Source of the DNA: Chitinivibrionales bacterium | GTDB taxonomy: Bacteria; Fibrobacterota; Chitinivibrionia; Chitinivibrionales; FEN-1185 | Reading direction: 5' to 3' | Length of the DNA: 51,705 nt | Assembly: GCA_035516255.1 (NCBI GenBank) | Contig: DATJAL010000034.1 | Span: 1-51,705 of the forward strand | Part shown: one piece after another, positions 1 to 8,587 of the stretch | Position numbering within the stretch: position 1 is the stretch's first letter | How the letters are laid out: each line of letters starts with the position of its first letter | Notes under the pieces: model-generated | What the model was told of the DNA's origin: nothing | The model's database searches: none | The model's input: the letters and a program-made list of their open reading frames with translations, nothing else | Translations under genes and position numbers: made by a program

Positions 1-495
1 TATACGGGAAACGGAAAAGGCAAGACGACTGCAGCCATTGGATTAGCCATAAGGGCGGCCGGCGCGGGGCTGAAAGTATTGTTTGTCCAGTTTTTAAAAG
101 GCAGGATCGCTTCCGAACATAAAGCATTAAAGAAGTTTAAAAATAAAATCGTTGTACGACAATACGGAAAAAAGTCTTTTATTGAAGGGAAGCCTTCCAT
201 CCGGGACATCCAAATTGCCAATAAAGGATTGCTGGAAGCCCAAAGGGCCATATCTGGCCATAAATACGACCTTATCATATTGGATGAGGTTTTACTTGCA
301 ATTGACTTAAAATTAATTAAGTTACAAAGAATCATCAAACTGTTAAAAGCAAAACCTAATGATCTTGAATTATTACTGACGGGCAGAAATGCGCCAAGAC
401 AAATAATTGAGATTGCCGATCTGGTTACGGAAATGAAGGACATAAAACATTATTATGATTCCAAAGTCAAAGCCAGGATAGGAATTGAGTTTTAA
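1..495 (+). CDS. cobO: corrinoid adenosyltransferase (CobO/BtuR family), 5' truncated by window edge
   Basis: The reading frame is open from base 1, so the true start lies outside the window; 164 codons are visible. The protein would transfer the adenosyl group of ATP to the cobalt of reduced corrinoids in the cytoplasm (adenosylcobalamin synthesis or salvage). Seen: the P-loop GNGKGKTT at the very start of the visible part, a Walker-B-like LIILDEV in the middle, and the family's C-terminal pattern LTGRNAP, then ADLVTEM, then KHYYDSKVKARIGIEF. The canonical family has a very similar ending (VTEM.PVKH.....KAQ.GIEF). The internal ATG at 79 lies after the P-loop and cannot be the start. No other cobalamin gene is visible in the window. 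It is followed by an AT-rich, gene-poor stretch. Confidence 0.9.
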   Translation, partial: YTGNGKGKTTAAIGLAIRAAGAGLKVLFVQFLKGRIASEHKALKKFKNKIVVRQYGKKSFIEGKPSIRDIQIANKGLLEAQRAISGHKYDLIILDEVLLAIDLKLIKLQRIIKLLKAKPNDLELLLTGRNAPRQIIEIADLVTEMKDIKHYYDSKVKARIGIEF

Positions 496-679
496 AACAT
501 ATTGATGAGGATGAATGGAACGGCATTGGTCATTTGAAGGTAGTAATTTGTCTATGAAAGAAAGATTGGCTGCGTCGCATAATATATATTATGTAAACAT
601 TTATTTTTGTTCAATTTTATTCTTTTTAAATCTAATAATCTCCCCCATCTTTTCAAATTTCAACTATCTATTTAAAAAA

Positions 680-1330
680 TTATTCCTTGAACAAGTCCTT
701 AATTTTCTCACCAAATGACAAAAGATTTTTTAATTCTACCACAGAAAATACCTTCCCATGCCGAAAAACAATAAAGGCATCTTTATTACCTTCAACTGAC
801 CAGCCTAAGTTTTGTTCAAAAAAAGATCGTGTTTCTTGGTTAAACCGGCTTGTTATGCGTTCTATATCGTCACCTTTAAGAAAATATTTTGACGAAAATA
901 TATGACTGTCAGGGAAGTTAATGTCTTTTTTACCAAAAAACTCACCAATTTTATATAGAATGTTTTCAGGTTCCAGGTAAAAGTAAGGTAAGTTTATTTT
1001 CTTCGAAGTCATCAAACAGATTGTTTGACTATGTGTTGTTCTGCTTTTTCCTGAGCCAGTAACATAGGTAAATTGAAAAATATAAGTATTGCTATCTTCC
1101 AATTGTTTTTGTAGAAAATCTATAAATCGCTGATCTGTTCCATTCCTAAAAAAATGAAAACGATGGATATATTGTTCTATCAATGATTTGTTCCTATCAG
1201 ACCAAATGAAATCATTTCTGACTGCAAACTCTTTTAGGTCGGTGACTCTCTTGGCTCGTAAGGTGGCATTCCACCAAATTAATAAGCCTATGATGCCAAT
1301 AAATACAGTAATAATTATAAATGAATTCAT
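680..1330 (-). CDS. hypothetical protein with one N-terminal membrane anchor
   Basis: Predicted 216-residue protein that I do not recognise. Residues 4-20 form a single hydrophobic segment ending in WW, followed by positive residues (RAKR), so it is probably an N-in or signal-anchored membrane protein. The rest is soluble, rich in Phe, Lys and Asn, without cysteine clusters or nucleotide-binding motifs. The ATG is preceded by a strong AAGGAGG ribosome site at correct distance, which supports it as a real gene. It is convergent with the cobO-like gene. Base composition is clearly more AT-rich than most of the window, so recent acquisition is possible. No function is proposed. Confidence 0.7.
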   Translation of the reverse strand: MNSFIIITVFIGIIGLLIWWNATLRAKRVTDLKEFAVRNDFIWSDRNKSLIEQYIHRFHFFRNGTDQRFIDFLQKQLEDSNTYIFQFTYVTGSGKSRTTHSQTICLMTSKKINLPYFYLEPENILYKIGEFFGKKDINFPDSHIFSSKYFLKGDDIERITSRFNQETRSFFEQNLGWSVEGNKDAFIVFRHGKVFSVVELKNLLSFGEKIKDLFKE

Positions 1331-1477
1331 ACTTTCCTCCTTTTAAATGAAAAATATTTGTTCCCAAATGTTTATCTGTTTTTAAAATAACCTTTTATTC
1401 TCTTCCCCGTTTTCCAACCATAAATATGATATCATAATTTGAATGTTTTATGAATGAATTTCCGTCTATTTGTTTTA

Positions 1478-1506
1478 TTGACTCTTTGGACTCAATCAAG
1501 TATTTT
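1478..1506 (+). promoter_or_regulatory. sigma70-type promoter of rpmE
   Basis: TTGACT (1478-1483), 17-base spacer, TATTTT (1501-1506), about 30 bases before the rpmE start. The elements lie inside an upstream in-frame extension of rpmE, which argues that the extension is not translated. Confidence 0.6.
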
Positions 1507-1537
1507 TACTGATTCAAAATTTCATTTGGAGGCCTTT

Positions 1538-1750
1538 GTGAAAGAAAAAATTCATCCTAAATACGAGCTAGCCACGTTTACCTGCTCGTGCGGTAATGTC
1601 ATTGAAACCAAATCCACCATTAAAAGCACCCATATAGACATCTGCAATAAATGCCATCCTTTTTACACCGGCAAGCAGAAGCTCATCGACAGCGCTGGCC
1701 GGGTGGAACGTTTCCAGAAGCGTTACGCTGGCACAAAAAAAGAATCGTAG
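1538..1750 (+). CDS. rpmE: 50S ribosomal protein L31
   Basis: Small 70-residue ribosomal protein of the large subunit. Seen: the typical opening KEKIHPKY, then C16-x-C18 and C36-x2-C39, the zinc-binding (C+) form of L31, followed by HPFYTGKQ and the basic tail. I chose the GTG at 1538 because GGAGG lies at 1528-1532 (5-base spacing) and because the mature family begins with this MKxxIHP-like sequence; an ATG at 1454 in the same frame would add 28 residues unlike the family and would place the promoter inside the gene. A strong terminator follows, so it is probably a monocistronic unit upstream of the prfA operon. Presence of the zinc form means that L31 stores zinc; no zinc-free paralogue is in the window. 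Confidence 0.93.
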   Translation: MKEKIHPKYELATFTCSCGNVIETKSTIKSTHIDICNKCHPFYTGKQKLIDSAGRVERFQKRYAGTKKES

Positions 1751-1770
1751 CACATTTTAAGCTGTTTTGG

Positions 1771-1806
1771 CGGGCGGAAAGGATTTTTTCTTTCATGCCC
1801 GTTTTT
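1771..1806 (+). terminator. rho-independent terminator of rpmE
   Basis: Stem CGGGC / GCCCG enclosing a second GAAAG / CTTTC pairing, followed by TTTTT. It lies 20 bases after the rpmE stop. Confidence 0.8.
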
Positions 1807-1865
1807 ATTTCATATAGATAATTTCCGTTTAAAATCAAATATTTTAACCAGGCAAACCCGTTTTT

Positions 1866-2825
1866 ATGAATCTAAAATCGTTAAAAAACAATTCACTTCT
1901 TTTGCAGTGCATCCTTATGGGATTTTCGGAAAAAAAATCCAGAGTCGGCGGCCAGGCGATTATCGAGGGCGTTATGATGCGCAGCAAACAGAAAATATCT
2001 TGGGCGGTGCGCAGGCCGGATGGCGAAACCGTTGTAGAGCGCTTTCCCTTCGTTTCACTTGCCAACAGGTATAAAATATTATCACTGCCGGTAATTCGCG
2101 GGTGCATCAACCTTTACGAGTCGCTTAAAGTCGGATACAATGCTTTGACCCGTTCAGCGCAAATTGCGGCGGGCGAAGCGGTACCGGAACCTCCCAAGCG
2201 CCGGAAATCAAAGGATAAATACGCCTTTTTGGCGAGCTTTCTGGTTGCTCTTGCGGTTTCGCTGGGAATTTTTATGTATCTGCCCATGCTTATTTCTCAG
2301 GTTTTCCTTAAAAATTCGGCAATCGAGTTCAACATCCTGGCCGGCGCGATCAGGATAACTCTTTTCATCCTTTATCTTGTCCTTATCAGCCTGTGGAAGG
2401 ACATACGACGGGTTTTTGAATACCATGGCGCCGAGCACAAGGCCATTTTCACTTTTGAAGACGGCAAGGAATTGACATTGGAAAACATGCGTCCCTATTC
2501 CACGCACCATCCGCGGTGCGGCACCAGTTTTCTGCTCCTTGTCGCGCTGATATGCATTTTTCTTTTTTCCGTCATAGATTCACTGGTGACTGTTTTAATT
2601 GCGCCGTATCCCAATGTAATGATGCGATTTTTTGTTCATATTGCACTTGTCCCGGTTGTGGCGGGGCTCTCGTATGAAGTGCTGCGACTTTCGGACAGGT
2701 TCCAGCAAATCCCGCTCGTCCGTTTTTTAATACTTCCGGGATTATGGCTCCAGAACATTACCACAAAAGAACCTGACGACAGCCAGCTGCAGGTAGCCGC
2801 GTCCGCGTTAAGGGCTTCCCTATGA
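1866..2825 (+). CDS. DUF1385 (YqhQ-like) membrane protein
   Basis: A 319-residue integral membrane protein of the DUF1385 family, function unknown; the family commonly sits just before prfA and prmC. Seen: the family signature VGGQAIIEGVMMR near the N-terminus, the internal HGAEHKAI.TFE and THHPRCGTSF motifs, and several hydrophobic segments (around residues 120-145, 155-175, 220-265). The ATG at 1917 is in frame and would give a 302-residue protein that starts nearer the signature; neither start has a clear ribosome site, so the first 17 residues are uncertain. The stop overlaps the prfA start (ATGA), implying translational coupling. Confidence 0.88.
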   Translation: MNLKSLKNNSLLLQCILMGFSEKKSRVGGQAIIEGVMMRSKQKISWAVRRPDGETVVERFPFVSLANRYKILSLPVIRGCINLYESLKVGYNALTRSAQIAAGEAVPEPPKRRKSKDKYAFLASFLVALAVSLGIFMYLPMLISQVFLKNSAIEFNILAGAIRITLFILYLVLISLWKDIRRVFEYHGAEHKAIFTFEDGKELTLENMRPYSTHHPRCGTSFLLLVALICIFLFSVIDSLVTVLIAPYPNVMMRFFVHIALVPVVAGLSYEVLRLSDRFQQIPLVRFLILPGLWLQNITTKEPDDSQLQVAASALRASL

Positions 2826-3907
2826 TTGACAAGATCCAGGAACTCATTGCCCGGCAGAAGGAGCTTGAGACTGAACTCTCCTCCCCTGCCATAATTTCCA
2901 ATCCTTCGCTTTTGGAAAAACTCGGCCGCGAATACAACGGCTTGAAAAAAAACATGCCTGAATTTCAAAAATACCTTGCCATGATCAAAACCCTTTCCGA
3001 CAACAAGGAATTACTCGCGACGGAAAGCGATCCCGGGATCAGGGAAATGGCCAAAGAGGAAAAAGAACATATTGAAAAGGAATTGCCGTCTCTCGAACAG
3101 ACGATCAAGTATCTGCTCGTTCCCAAAGATCCTAACGACTATAAGAACGCGATCATGGAAATCCGCGCGGGCACCGGCGGCATAGAAGCCGGCATTTTCG
3201 CCGCCGATTTATACAGAATGTACTCGCATTTTATCGAAAATAAAGGATGGGGCCTCGAAGTGCTCAGCTCCAGCTATGGTGATATTGGCGCCGTAAAGGA
3301 AATCATATTCATGGTAAGCGGCGATGAGGCCTACGGCACGCTCAAATTCGAGTCGGGCGTGCACCGCGTGCAGCGGGTACCGCAGACCGAGGCGCAGGGC
3401 CGTATCCATACATCGGCCGCGTCGGTCGCGGTGTTTCCCGAAGCTGATGACATCGAGGTCAATATTGACCCTTCGGAAATCCGCATCGATGTGTTCCGCG
3501 CCGGGGGCAAGGGCGGCCAGCACGTAAACAAAACCGAGTCCGCGGTGCGCATCGTGCATCTGGAAACAGGGCTTACCGTTTCGTGTCAGGACGAAAAATC
3601 GCAACTGAAAAACAAAGCCAAGGCCATGAAAATCCTCTCGTCCCGTCTGTATGACCTGCGCCAGTCCGAAAAACAGGCAAAGGAATCTGCCAGCCGGAAG
3701 AGCATGGTCGGCTCAGGCGACAGGAGCGAAAAAATCCGCACCTATAATTTTCCCCAGAACCGGGTGTCGGACCACCGCATCAACCTGACGCTTTACAAAC
3801 TGGACGCTGTGATGAACGGCGACCTGCGTGACCTCATAACCGCACTCGCCGCAGCCGACCTCAACGAACGCATCCGGCAGTCAGGGACATCGGGTAATGG
3901 CACGTAA
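2822..3907 (+). CDS. prfA: peptide chain release factor 1
   Basis: Class I release factor (361 residues) that recognises UAA and UAG and triggers peptide release on the ribosome. Seen: the catalytic GGQ at residues 231-233 in the context RAGGKGGQHVNKTESAVRI, whose glutamine is the PrmC methylation target, and the codon-reading tripeptide P-x-T at 187-189 in VQRVPQTEAQGRIHTS. RF1 usually has PAT or PVT; here the middle residue is Gln, which is tolerated in the pattern but uncommon. Length is normal for RF1. ATGA overlap with the DUF1385 gene and TAATG overlap with prmC place it in a tight operon with its own modifying enzyme. Confidence 0.97.
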   Translation: MIDKIQELIARQKELETELSSPAIISNPSLLEKLGREYNGLKKNMPEFQKYLAMIKTLSDNKELLATESDPGIREMAKEEKEHIEKELPSLEQTIKYLLVPKDPNDYKNAIMEIRAGTGGIEAGIFAADLYRMYSHFIENKGWGLEVLSSSYGDIGAVKEIIFMVSGDEAYGTLKFESGVHRVQRVPQTEAQGRIHTSAASVAVFPEADDIEVNIDPSEIRIDVFRAGGKGGQHVNKTESAVRIVHLETGLTVSCQDEKSQLKNKAKAMKILSSRLYDLRQSEKQAKESASRKSMVGSGDRSEKIRTYNFPQNRVSDHRINLTLYKLDAVMNGDLRDLITALAAADLNERIRQSGTSGNGT

Positions 3908-4770
3908 TGGAAACGAAAGCAAAAGTCCTCAGGACGCTTCGGAAATCATTGGCCCCGGTTGCGCAGGAATGCGCCATTTACGAATCAGAACAAATCCTTC
4001 AGTACTTACTAAACTGTTCCCGCAGTGACTTATATTTTAAAAATTTTCCGCTTATCGACGACACCGTCGAACGCAGGATACGAACGATCGTCACGCGCAG
4101 AATTTCCGGCGAACCGCTTGCCTACATTCTGGGGTCGGTGTTTTTTTATTCTATGGAAATTTCGGTAAATCGTCATGTCCTGATTCCCCGTCCCGAAACG
4201 GAAGTTCTCGTTGAAACGATTTTAAAAACAGAACCGCAATCCGCTGAATCGTTTGTTGATTTTGGCACCGGCTCCGGGGCTATTCTTGCCGTTTTATGCA
4301 AGGAACGCCCGCTGTGGCACGGATTGGGAATGGATAAATCTTTTGACGCCATAAAAACCGCGCGTCTTAATTGCAAGTCAAACAACGTGACGTTCCTTTG
4401 CTCTGATAATTTTTCATCAATCAATCAATCTGTTCAGCAGAAATATGGCTTTGATTTCATTGTAAGTAACCCACCGTATATATCCGGAGACGAAATGAAA
4501 AGCCTGGATGCCAGCGTCACGACATTCGAACCGCATTCGGCGCTTTACGGCGGCAACGATGGAATGGATTTTTACAGGCTCTTGGCTAAAGAGGGAAAGA
4601 ACATTTTAAAGTCTGGAGGCAGATTATACTGTGAAATGGGATCTGATCAAGGTGAGACAATAAGGAATATTTTCCAAAATGCATGTTGGAATAATATCAA
4701 CATTATTTTTGATTTAGCAGGACGGCAGCGCGTCATTTCTGCATGCCATAATGGCCTGCTATATAAATAA
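3907..4770 (+). CDS. prmC: release factor glutamine methyltransferase
   Basis: 287-residue SAM-dependent methyltransferase that methylates the GGQ glutamine of release factors. Seen: an N-terminal helical domain (1-75), the SAM motif FVDFGTGSGAI (116-126) and the catalytic NPPY at 188-191, followed by ISGDEM, as in HemK/PrmC. The start shares a base with the prfA stop (TAATG), the usual coupling of substrate and enzyme genes. Length is normal. Confidence 0.95.
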   Translation: METKAKVLRTLRKSLAPVAQECAIYESEQILQYLLNCSRSDLYFKNFPLIDDTVERRIRTIVTRRISGEPLAYILGSVFFYSMEISVNRHVLIPRPETEVLVETILKTEPQSAESFVDFGTGSGAILAVLCKERPLWHGLGMDKSFDAIKTARLNCKSNNVTFLCSDNFSSINQSVQQKYGFDFIVSNPPYISGDEMKSLDASVTTFEPHSALYGGNDGMDFYRLLAKEGKNILKSGGRLYCEMGSDQGETIRNIFQNACWNNINIIFDLAGRQRVISACHNGLLYK

Positions 4771-4908
4771 TTACACGTTAAGCCTAATCAATTCCTATAA
4801 GGAAAGAATGTGATTTGAAATCTAAAAAGTTCCTGCTGGTGGCATTGCCCTATTTATATTACAAGATAGAAATTCCAATTTCATCAACTTCAATATCGAT
4901 TATAATCA

Positions 4909-5967
4909 ATGCAGCCTCTTGGCAATTCTCCCCTGCCCCGCATTCTTGCGTTTGCATTCGGCATTGTAGTAGCAGTAAGGAATTTTTTTTACGACCATGT
5001 GCCTTCGCTTTCCACTGAAGCCGGACGACCGGTGATAAGCGTCGGCGGCGTGCATGCTGGCGGCACGGGAAAAACCCCTATGGCGCTGCTCACGGCAAAA
5101 TATTTTGTTGAAAAAGGTCGCGGTGCGGCTTTCTTGTGCAGGGGGTATCGGAGGATTAAGAAAAAATTGATAATAGGTAAACCTGGAGTCTCCGCTTCAT
5201 GGGAAGAAGTCGGCGATGAACCATCCCTGCTTCATTCCGAGCTTCCTGTTTCATGGCTCGGTGTTTACGCGAACCGTGTGGCAGCGGCAAGGGTACTTTG
5301 CGGACTTGCCCCCGAAAATTCGGTGTTCATTCTTGACGACGGTTTTCAGCATAGAGGGATAAGGCGCACCCTTGATATTGTCTGCCTTCCGCCCGACGCA
5401 TTTGGCTCGTGGCTGATGCCTGCCGGAACGCTCCGCGAGCCGTTGAAAAATTGCAGACGCGCTGATATTGTCTGTATCATCGGCAATAAAAAGCAGGTCC
5501 ACGAACTTATCCAGACAAGGGAAAAGGTCATATCCAGATTAGGCTGCAAGGATGTTTTTATCCTGTACCAGTCTCCGATTGGTTGGAACAATTTGAGAAC
5601 CGGGGAATCAGCCCCGGTACCGCCATGCAAAAAGGCTGCCCTCGTATGCGGCATTGCCCGGCCAGAGCGTTTTGCAGAGCTTGTGCAAGATATGGGCATC
5701 AGCGCCGGCAAAAAGTATTTTTTCAACGACCATCACGCATTTTCGGCGGATGAAGTTGAAGCAATCGGCAGCAGGCCATGCGACGGTATTATTACCACGG
5801 AAAAAGACGCAATAAGATTGAACACTTTAAAACTTGTTAATTGCCCGGAAATTTGGTATCTTAAAATAGAACTGGATTTTTTTGACTCCCAGTCCAAAGA
5901 AGAGTTTTTCAACCGTTTATACGGTTCAATTTCGAAATACATCCCAACGAGGAGGTGTCCTACATGA
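4909..5967 (+). CDS. lpxK: tetraacyldisaccharide 4'-kinase (lipid A kinase)
   Basis: Phosphorylates the 4' position of the lipid A disaccharide at the inner membrane (late Raetz pathway step). Seen: a hydrophobic N-terminus (residues 9-23), a P-loop GGTGKTP at 51-57, LDDGFQHR in the middle and TTEKDAIR near the end, all typical of LpxK. Length 352 is slightly above the usual 320-340. A stop codon lies two codons upstream of the ATG at 4909, so the frame cannot extend; there is no good ribosome site and about 140 bases separate it from prmC. The N-terminus is shorter before the P-loop than in the E. coli enzyme, but the hydrophobic anchor is present. It is the only lipid A gene in the window and is direct evidence for an LPS-bearing outer membrane. 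Confidence 0.93.
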   Translation: MQPLGNSPLPRILAFAFGIVVAVRNFFYDHVPSLSTEAGRPVISVGGVHAGGTGKTPMALLTAKYFVEKGRGAAFLCRGYRRIKKKLIIGKPGVSASWEEVGDEPSLLHSELPVSWLGVYANRVAAARVLCGLAPENSVFILDDGFQHRGIRRTLDIVCLPPDAFGSWLMPAGTLREPLKNCRRADIVCIIGNKKQVHELIQTREKVISRLGCKDVFILYQSPIGWNNLRTGESAPVPPCKKAALVCGIARPERFAELVQDMGISAGKKYFFNDHHAFSADEVEAIGSRPCDGIITTEKDAIRLNTLKLVNCPEIWYLKIELDFFDSQSKEEFFNRLYGSISKYIPTRRCPT

Positions 5968-6338
5968 AGCGGTTCACCGTATCCATTCTCTGTTTTCTCT
6001 TTCTTCTGGTCTCTTCGTTTTCCACCTTTGCAGCGGCCGCAAAGTATGTGGAGATCAAGAACCCGTTTGTCAATGTCTATGAATTTCTTGACCCGAAATC
6101 AAACGTGATCACCCAGGCGAAGAAAGGCGATCATTTCGAGCTTGTGTACGAAGGCAAGGCCTGGTACCAGATCAAGATCAAGGACAAGGTCGGCTGGCTG
6201 GAAAAAAAGGCCGGCGTGGTGGTCAACAACCCGCAATACCTCCCCATCGGGACGTTTTTCGCGTTTGTGATTCTGTTGCTGGGGACGCTTGTCGCCGTTT
6301 CGATGTACATTTACAAACAAAAAGCAGTTGAAGTATAA
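5964..6338 (+). CDS. small exported SH3-domain protein with C-terminal membrane anchor
   Basis: 124-residue protein: signal peptide (residues 1-22, ending FAAAA), one bacterial SH3 domain (about 25-88, with VNVYEFLDPKS, KKGD and YQIKIKDKVGWLEK) and a C-terminal transmembrane segment (about 94-115) followed by a short tail KQKAVEV. Topology: SH3 outside the cytoplasmic membrane, tail inside. I chose the ATG at 5964 because GGAGG lies at 5951-5955 with 8-base spacing; the upstream in-frame GTG overlaps this ribosome site. The start overlaps the lpxK stop (ATGA). The SH3-plus-anchor unit resembles residues 239-333 of the next protein, so the two are probably duplicates. SH3 domains of this kind often bind cell-wall peptides; ligand unknown here. 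Confidence 0.8.
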   Translation: MKRFTVSILCFLFLLVSSFSTFAAAAKYVEIKNPFVNVYEFLDPKSNVITQAKKGDHFELVYEGKAWYQIKIKDKVGWLEKKAGVVVNNPQYLPIGTFFAFVILLLGTLVAVSMYIYKQKAVEV

Positions 6339-6354
6339 GTTTGGCCTATGGCCT

Positions 6355-8133
6355 ATGACATACTGTTCAGCCTTTCGCGCGGCCGCCGTTTTTTTGGTTT
6401 TGACCGTTTCCATCTCCGTCGCACAGAACGCCGTGGTGGTGACCAAGGACATTGCGCGTGTGCTCCTTCTTCCCTACGGCGACGCCAAGCTTGTCGGGAT
6501 TGCCAAGAAGGGCGAGAAGTACAAGGTTCTTTCAAAAAAGAATGACTGGTATCAGCTAGAATTCAAGGGAAGCATCGGCTGGATTTTCCAGGCAAATGTA
6601 GAAGGAACCCAGCTTGGAGAAGCGGTCCAGTCACAGGCAGCACTTCCCCCTTCCGCGTCTCAGCCTCAACCGGCGCAAGCGCCTCCCGCGACTCCGTCAG
6701 CGCCTAAACAGCAAACACCGCCGCCCCAACCGCAGGCGCAATTGCCTTCTGTAAAACAACTGGCCGTGCCGCAAAAGCCGCCTCCCCAGGCTCCTGCCGT
6801 ACAACAAGCCGCTGCAGATCAGAAAAAGGCGCAGCACAAACAGAAAAAACCGCAGAACATGGCGGTTGACTTGCCGCCGGCACCGGTCACCCCTCTTGCG
6901 GGAAGCAAGGAACTTCCAACCTATTCGCCAGAATCGGCAGAGGCTGGGGCGAATCCTCGGCAGCCCTCCGAAAAGTCCAGCGAAGCTTCAGCAAAGCTGC
7001 AACCGAAATCGGAAGCCACGCAAAATGCATCGGCTTCTAGCGAGACCGCCGCAGCTGTTCCGGAAATGAAATATTTTGAGGTCACCGAAAGCACTGCCAA
7101 GATATTGGCCCGCGTTAGCCCTGAATCACCAATCCTTGGCATGGCGCACCAAAACGACTGTTATCCCCTTATCTACGCCGGCGCATCATGGTGCAAGATA
7201 CTTTTCGGTACCGACACCGGATGGGTCGAACTCAGGTGCGGAAAAATCGTCAACACCCCGTCGGTGGCCCCGAACATATCACGCATCGTGATTTTTACCA
7301 CGGTGGGCGTGGCGGGCCTGCTGCTCATCGGCGTTCTCATTATTGTACTTGTCAATTCGTTCAGGGGCAGGGCCGCGCGCAAGGTAACGGTGAAAAAAGA
7401 CCTGCTCATCATTGCGCAAACGGAAAAGGAGATCCAGCACTCACTCACCGATTCCATGATCACCTTGTCAAAATGCTTTTCCGAAATCGGATTCCACATT
7501 AATTACGCAACCGATTTCGAGCATGCAAAAGGCATGATCGCCCACTACCTCCCGGACGTGATCGTGGTTGACTGGCAGTTGAAAACCAACGCGCTGGCGG
7601 CAGTTGAGTCGTTCCTTTCGGACCGTACCTCGACCTCCAACATCCTTGTCATATTCTACAACGTGCCTGATTCTCATCAGGTGCCGGCGAACAAGGAACT
7701 GCCCAATGTCCATTACCTCGGCATTGTCTTTTCGGACCGGGAAATTTTCAAGCTGGTCACTCCGCTCATCATCACCGAATCCGAAACCAAGGCGATTCGG
7801 AAGAGCGTGGAGACATCGGCGCTCGGGGGTGAAATCGGGCATGGCAGCCTTATCGAGGTGATGCAATTCATTGAAATCGGCAGGAAAACGGGGTGCCTTT
7901 ACATTGTGCTCGACAAACCGTTCGGGCTCTGTTACTTCGAGCAGGGGCGCCTCACCTACGCGGCAACGCAGACCAGGCAGGGCCGCGACGCGGTTTTTGA
8001 AGTGCTCAATCTTAAAAAGGGGCATTTTCATTTTGTGCTCGATAAAACCTCGCAGACGAAAAACGTGGATTTATCCACCCTCGAAATCCTCATGGAATGG
8101 ACGAAAACGGTTGATGAAGCTCATCGGAGTTGA
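6355..8133 (+). CDS. multidomain membrane signalling protein: SH3 - P/Q linker - SH3 - TM - receiver-like - PATAN (DUF4388)
   Basis: 592-residue protein with an unusual order. Residues 1-25: signal peptide. 27-85: first SH3 domain. About 90-235: low-complexity linker rich in Pro, Gln, Ala and Ser. 239-300: second SH3 domain. 310-333: transmembrane helix. 348-475: fold pattern of a response-regulator receiver (DLLIIAQ, then PDVIVVDWQ with D406 at the phosphoacceptor place), but without an obvious acidic pair or the switch lysine, so probably degenerate. 491-590: PATAN/DUF4388 domain (GSLIEVMQFIEIGRKTGCLYI, then YFEQGRLTYAAT). I chose ATG 6355 because a signal peptide starts there; in-frame codons upstream overlap the preceding gene. 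It could pass an extracytoplasmic cell-wall signal to a cytoplasmic PATAN output. Downstream ruvX overlaps its end. Confidence 0.82.
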   Translation: MTYCSAFRAAAVFLVLTVSISVAQNAVVVTKDIARVLLLPYGDAKLVGIAKKGEKYKVLSKKNDWYQLEFKGSIGWIFQANVEGTQLGEAVQSQAALPPSASQPQPAQAPPATPSAPKQQTPPPQPQAQLPSVKQLAVPQKPPPQAPAVQQAAADQKKAQHKQKKPQNMAVDLPPAPVTPLAGSKELPTYSPESAEAGANPRQPSEKSSEASAKLQPKSEATQNASASSETAAAVPEMKYFEVTESTAKILARVSPESPILGMAHQNDCYPLIYAGASWCKILFGTDTGWVELRCGKIVNTPSVAPNISRIVIFTTVGVAGLLLIGVLIIVLVNSFRGRAARKVTVKKDLLIIAQTEKEIQHSLTDSMITLSKCFSEIGFHINYATDFEHAKGMIAHYLPDVIVVDWQLKTNALAAVESFLSDRTSTSNILVIFYNVPDSHQVPANKELPNVHYLGIVFSDREIFKLVTPLIITESETKAIRKSVETSALGGEIGHGSLIEVMQFIEIGRKTGCLYIVLDKPFGLCYFEQGRLTYAATQTRQGRDAVFEVLNLKKGHFHFVLDKTSQTKNVDLSTLEILMEWTKTVDEAHRS

Positions 8134-8524
8134 CTACGGCCAAAGAAGGATCGGCCTTGCGGTAACCGATGAAACCGGCGAGTTCATTCGAAGCCTTCCC
8201 ACCTTCGCGAGAAAAAAAAACGAACCTTTTCTCGCTGCGCTCGCCGAAATCATCAAACGTGAAAACCCTTCGCGGATCATCGTGGGCCTTCCCCTCGATG
8301 CCGATGACCGCGATACCGCCATGTCACGCGAAATCCGCTTGTTTGCGGAAAAGCTCGGCCGGGCGGCCTCCCTCCCGGTCCATTTTGTCGATGAGAGCAT
8401 GACATCGAGAAAGGCCCATAAGATTATTCTCAATCGTAAAAAGAAAATCAGACGGGCCAAGGAGAATACCGACCGGATCGCGGCGTGCCTGATTCTTGAG
8501 GCATATCAAAAGGAAAACCAATAA
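8114..8524 (+). CDS. ruvX: YqgF/RuvX family nuclease (pre-16S rRNA processing / Holliday-junction resolvase-like)
   Basis: 136 residues, the usual size. RNase H-like fold enzyme; in E. coli YqgF matures the 5' end of 16S rRNA. Seen: the first catalytic Asp in IGVDYGQRRIGLAVTD (D7), IIVGLPL in the centre, E94 in VDESMTS and D120 in ENTDRIAA, giving the expected D-E-D set. The start ATG at 8114 lies inside the end of the signalling gene (20-base overlap), so it is translationally coupled. The frame extends upstream but that part is antisense-like shadow of the signalling protein. Together with rsmI it forms a small rRNA-maturation pair. Confidence 0.9.
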   Translation: MKLIGVDYGQRRIGLAVTDETGEFIRSLPTFARKKNEPFLAALAEIIKRENPSRIIVGLPLDADDRDTAMSREIRLFAEKLGRAASLPVHFVDESMTSRKAHKIILNRKKKIRRAKENTDRIAACLILEAYQKENQ

Positions 8525-8587
8525 GTCCCACGGTAAGTCTTGCCTGGAGCGGATCATGGTAAAAACCTATCACGGAAAAGAGCAACA

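Noticed and set aside
515-718. 67-codon plus-strand frame after cobO
   Set aside because: No ribosome site, low-complexity hydrophobic composition from AT-rich DNA, and it runs into the end of the convergent gene at 680.
4815-5018. frame overlapping the start of lpxK, considered as a frameshifted N-terminus
   Set aside because: Its translation does not resemble LpxK, and the lpxK frame from 4909 already contains the hydrophobic anchor and P-loop.
7468-8031. 187-codon minus-strand frame inside the signalling fusion gene
   Set aside because: Antisense shadow of the receiver-PATAN region; no ribosome site and no family resemblance.
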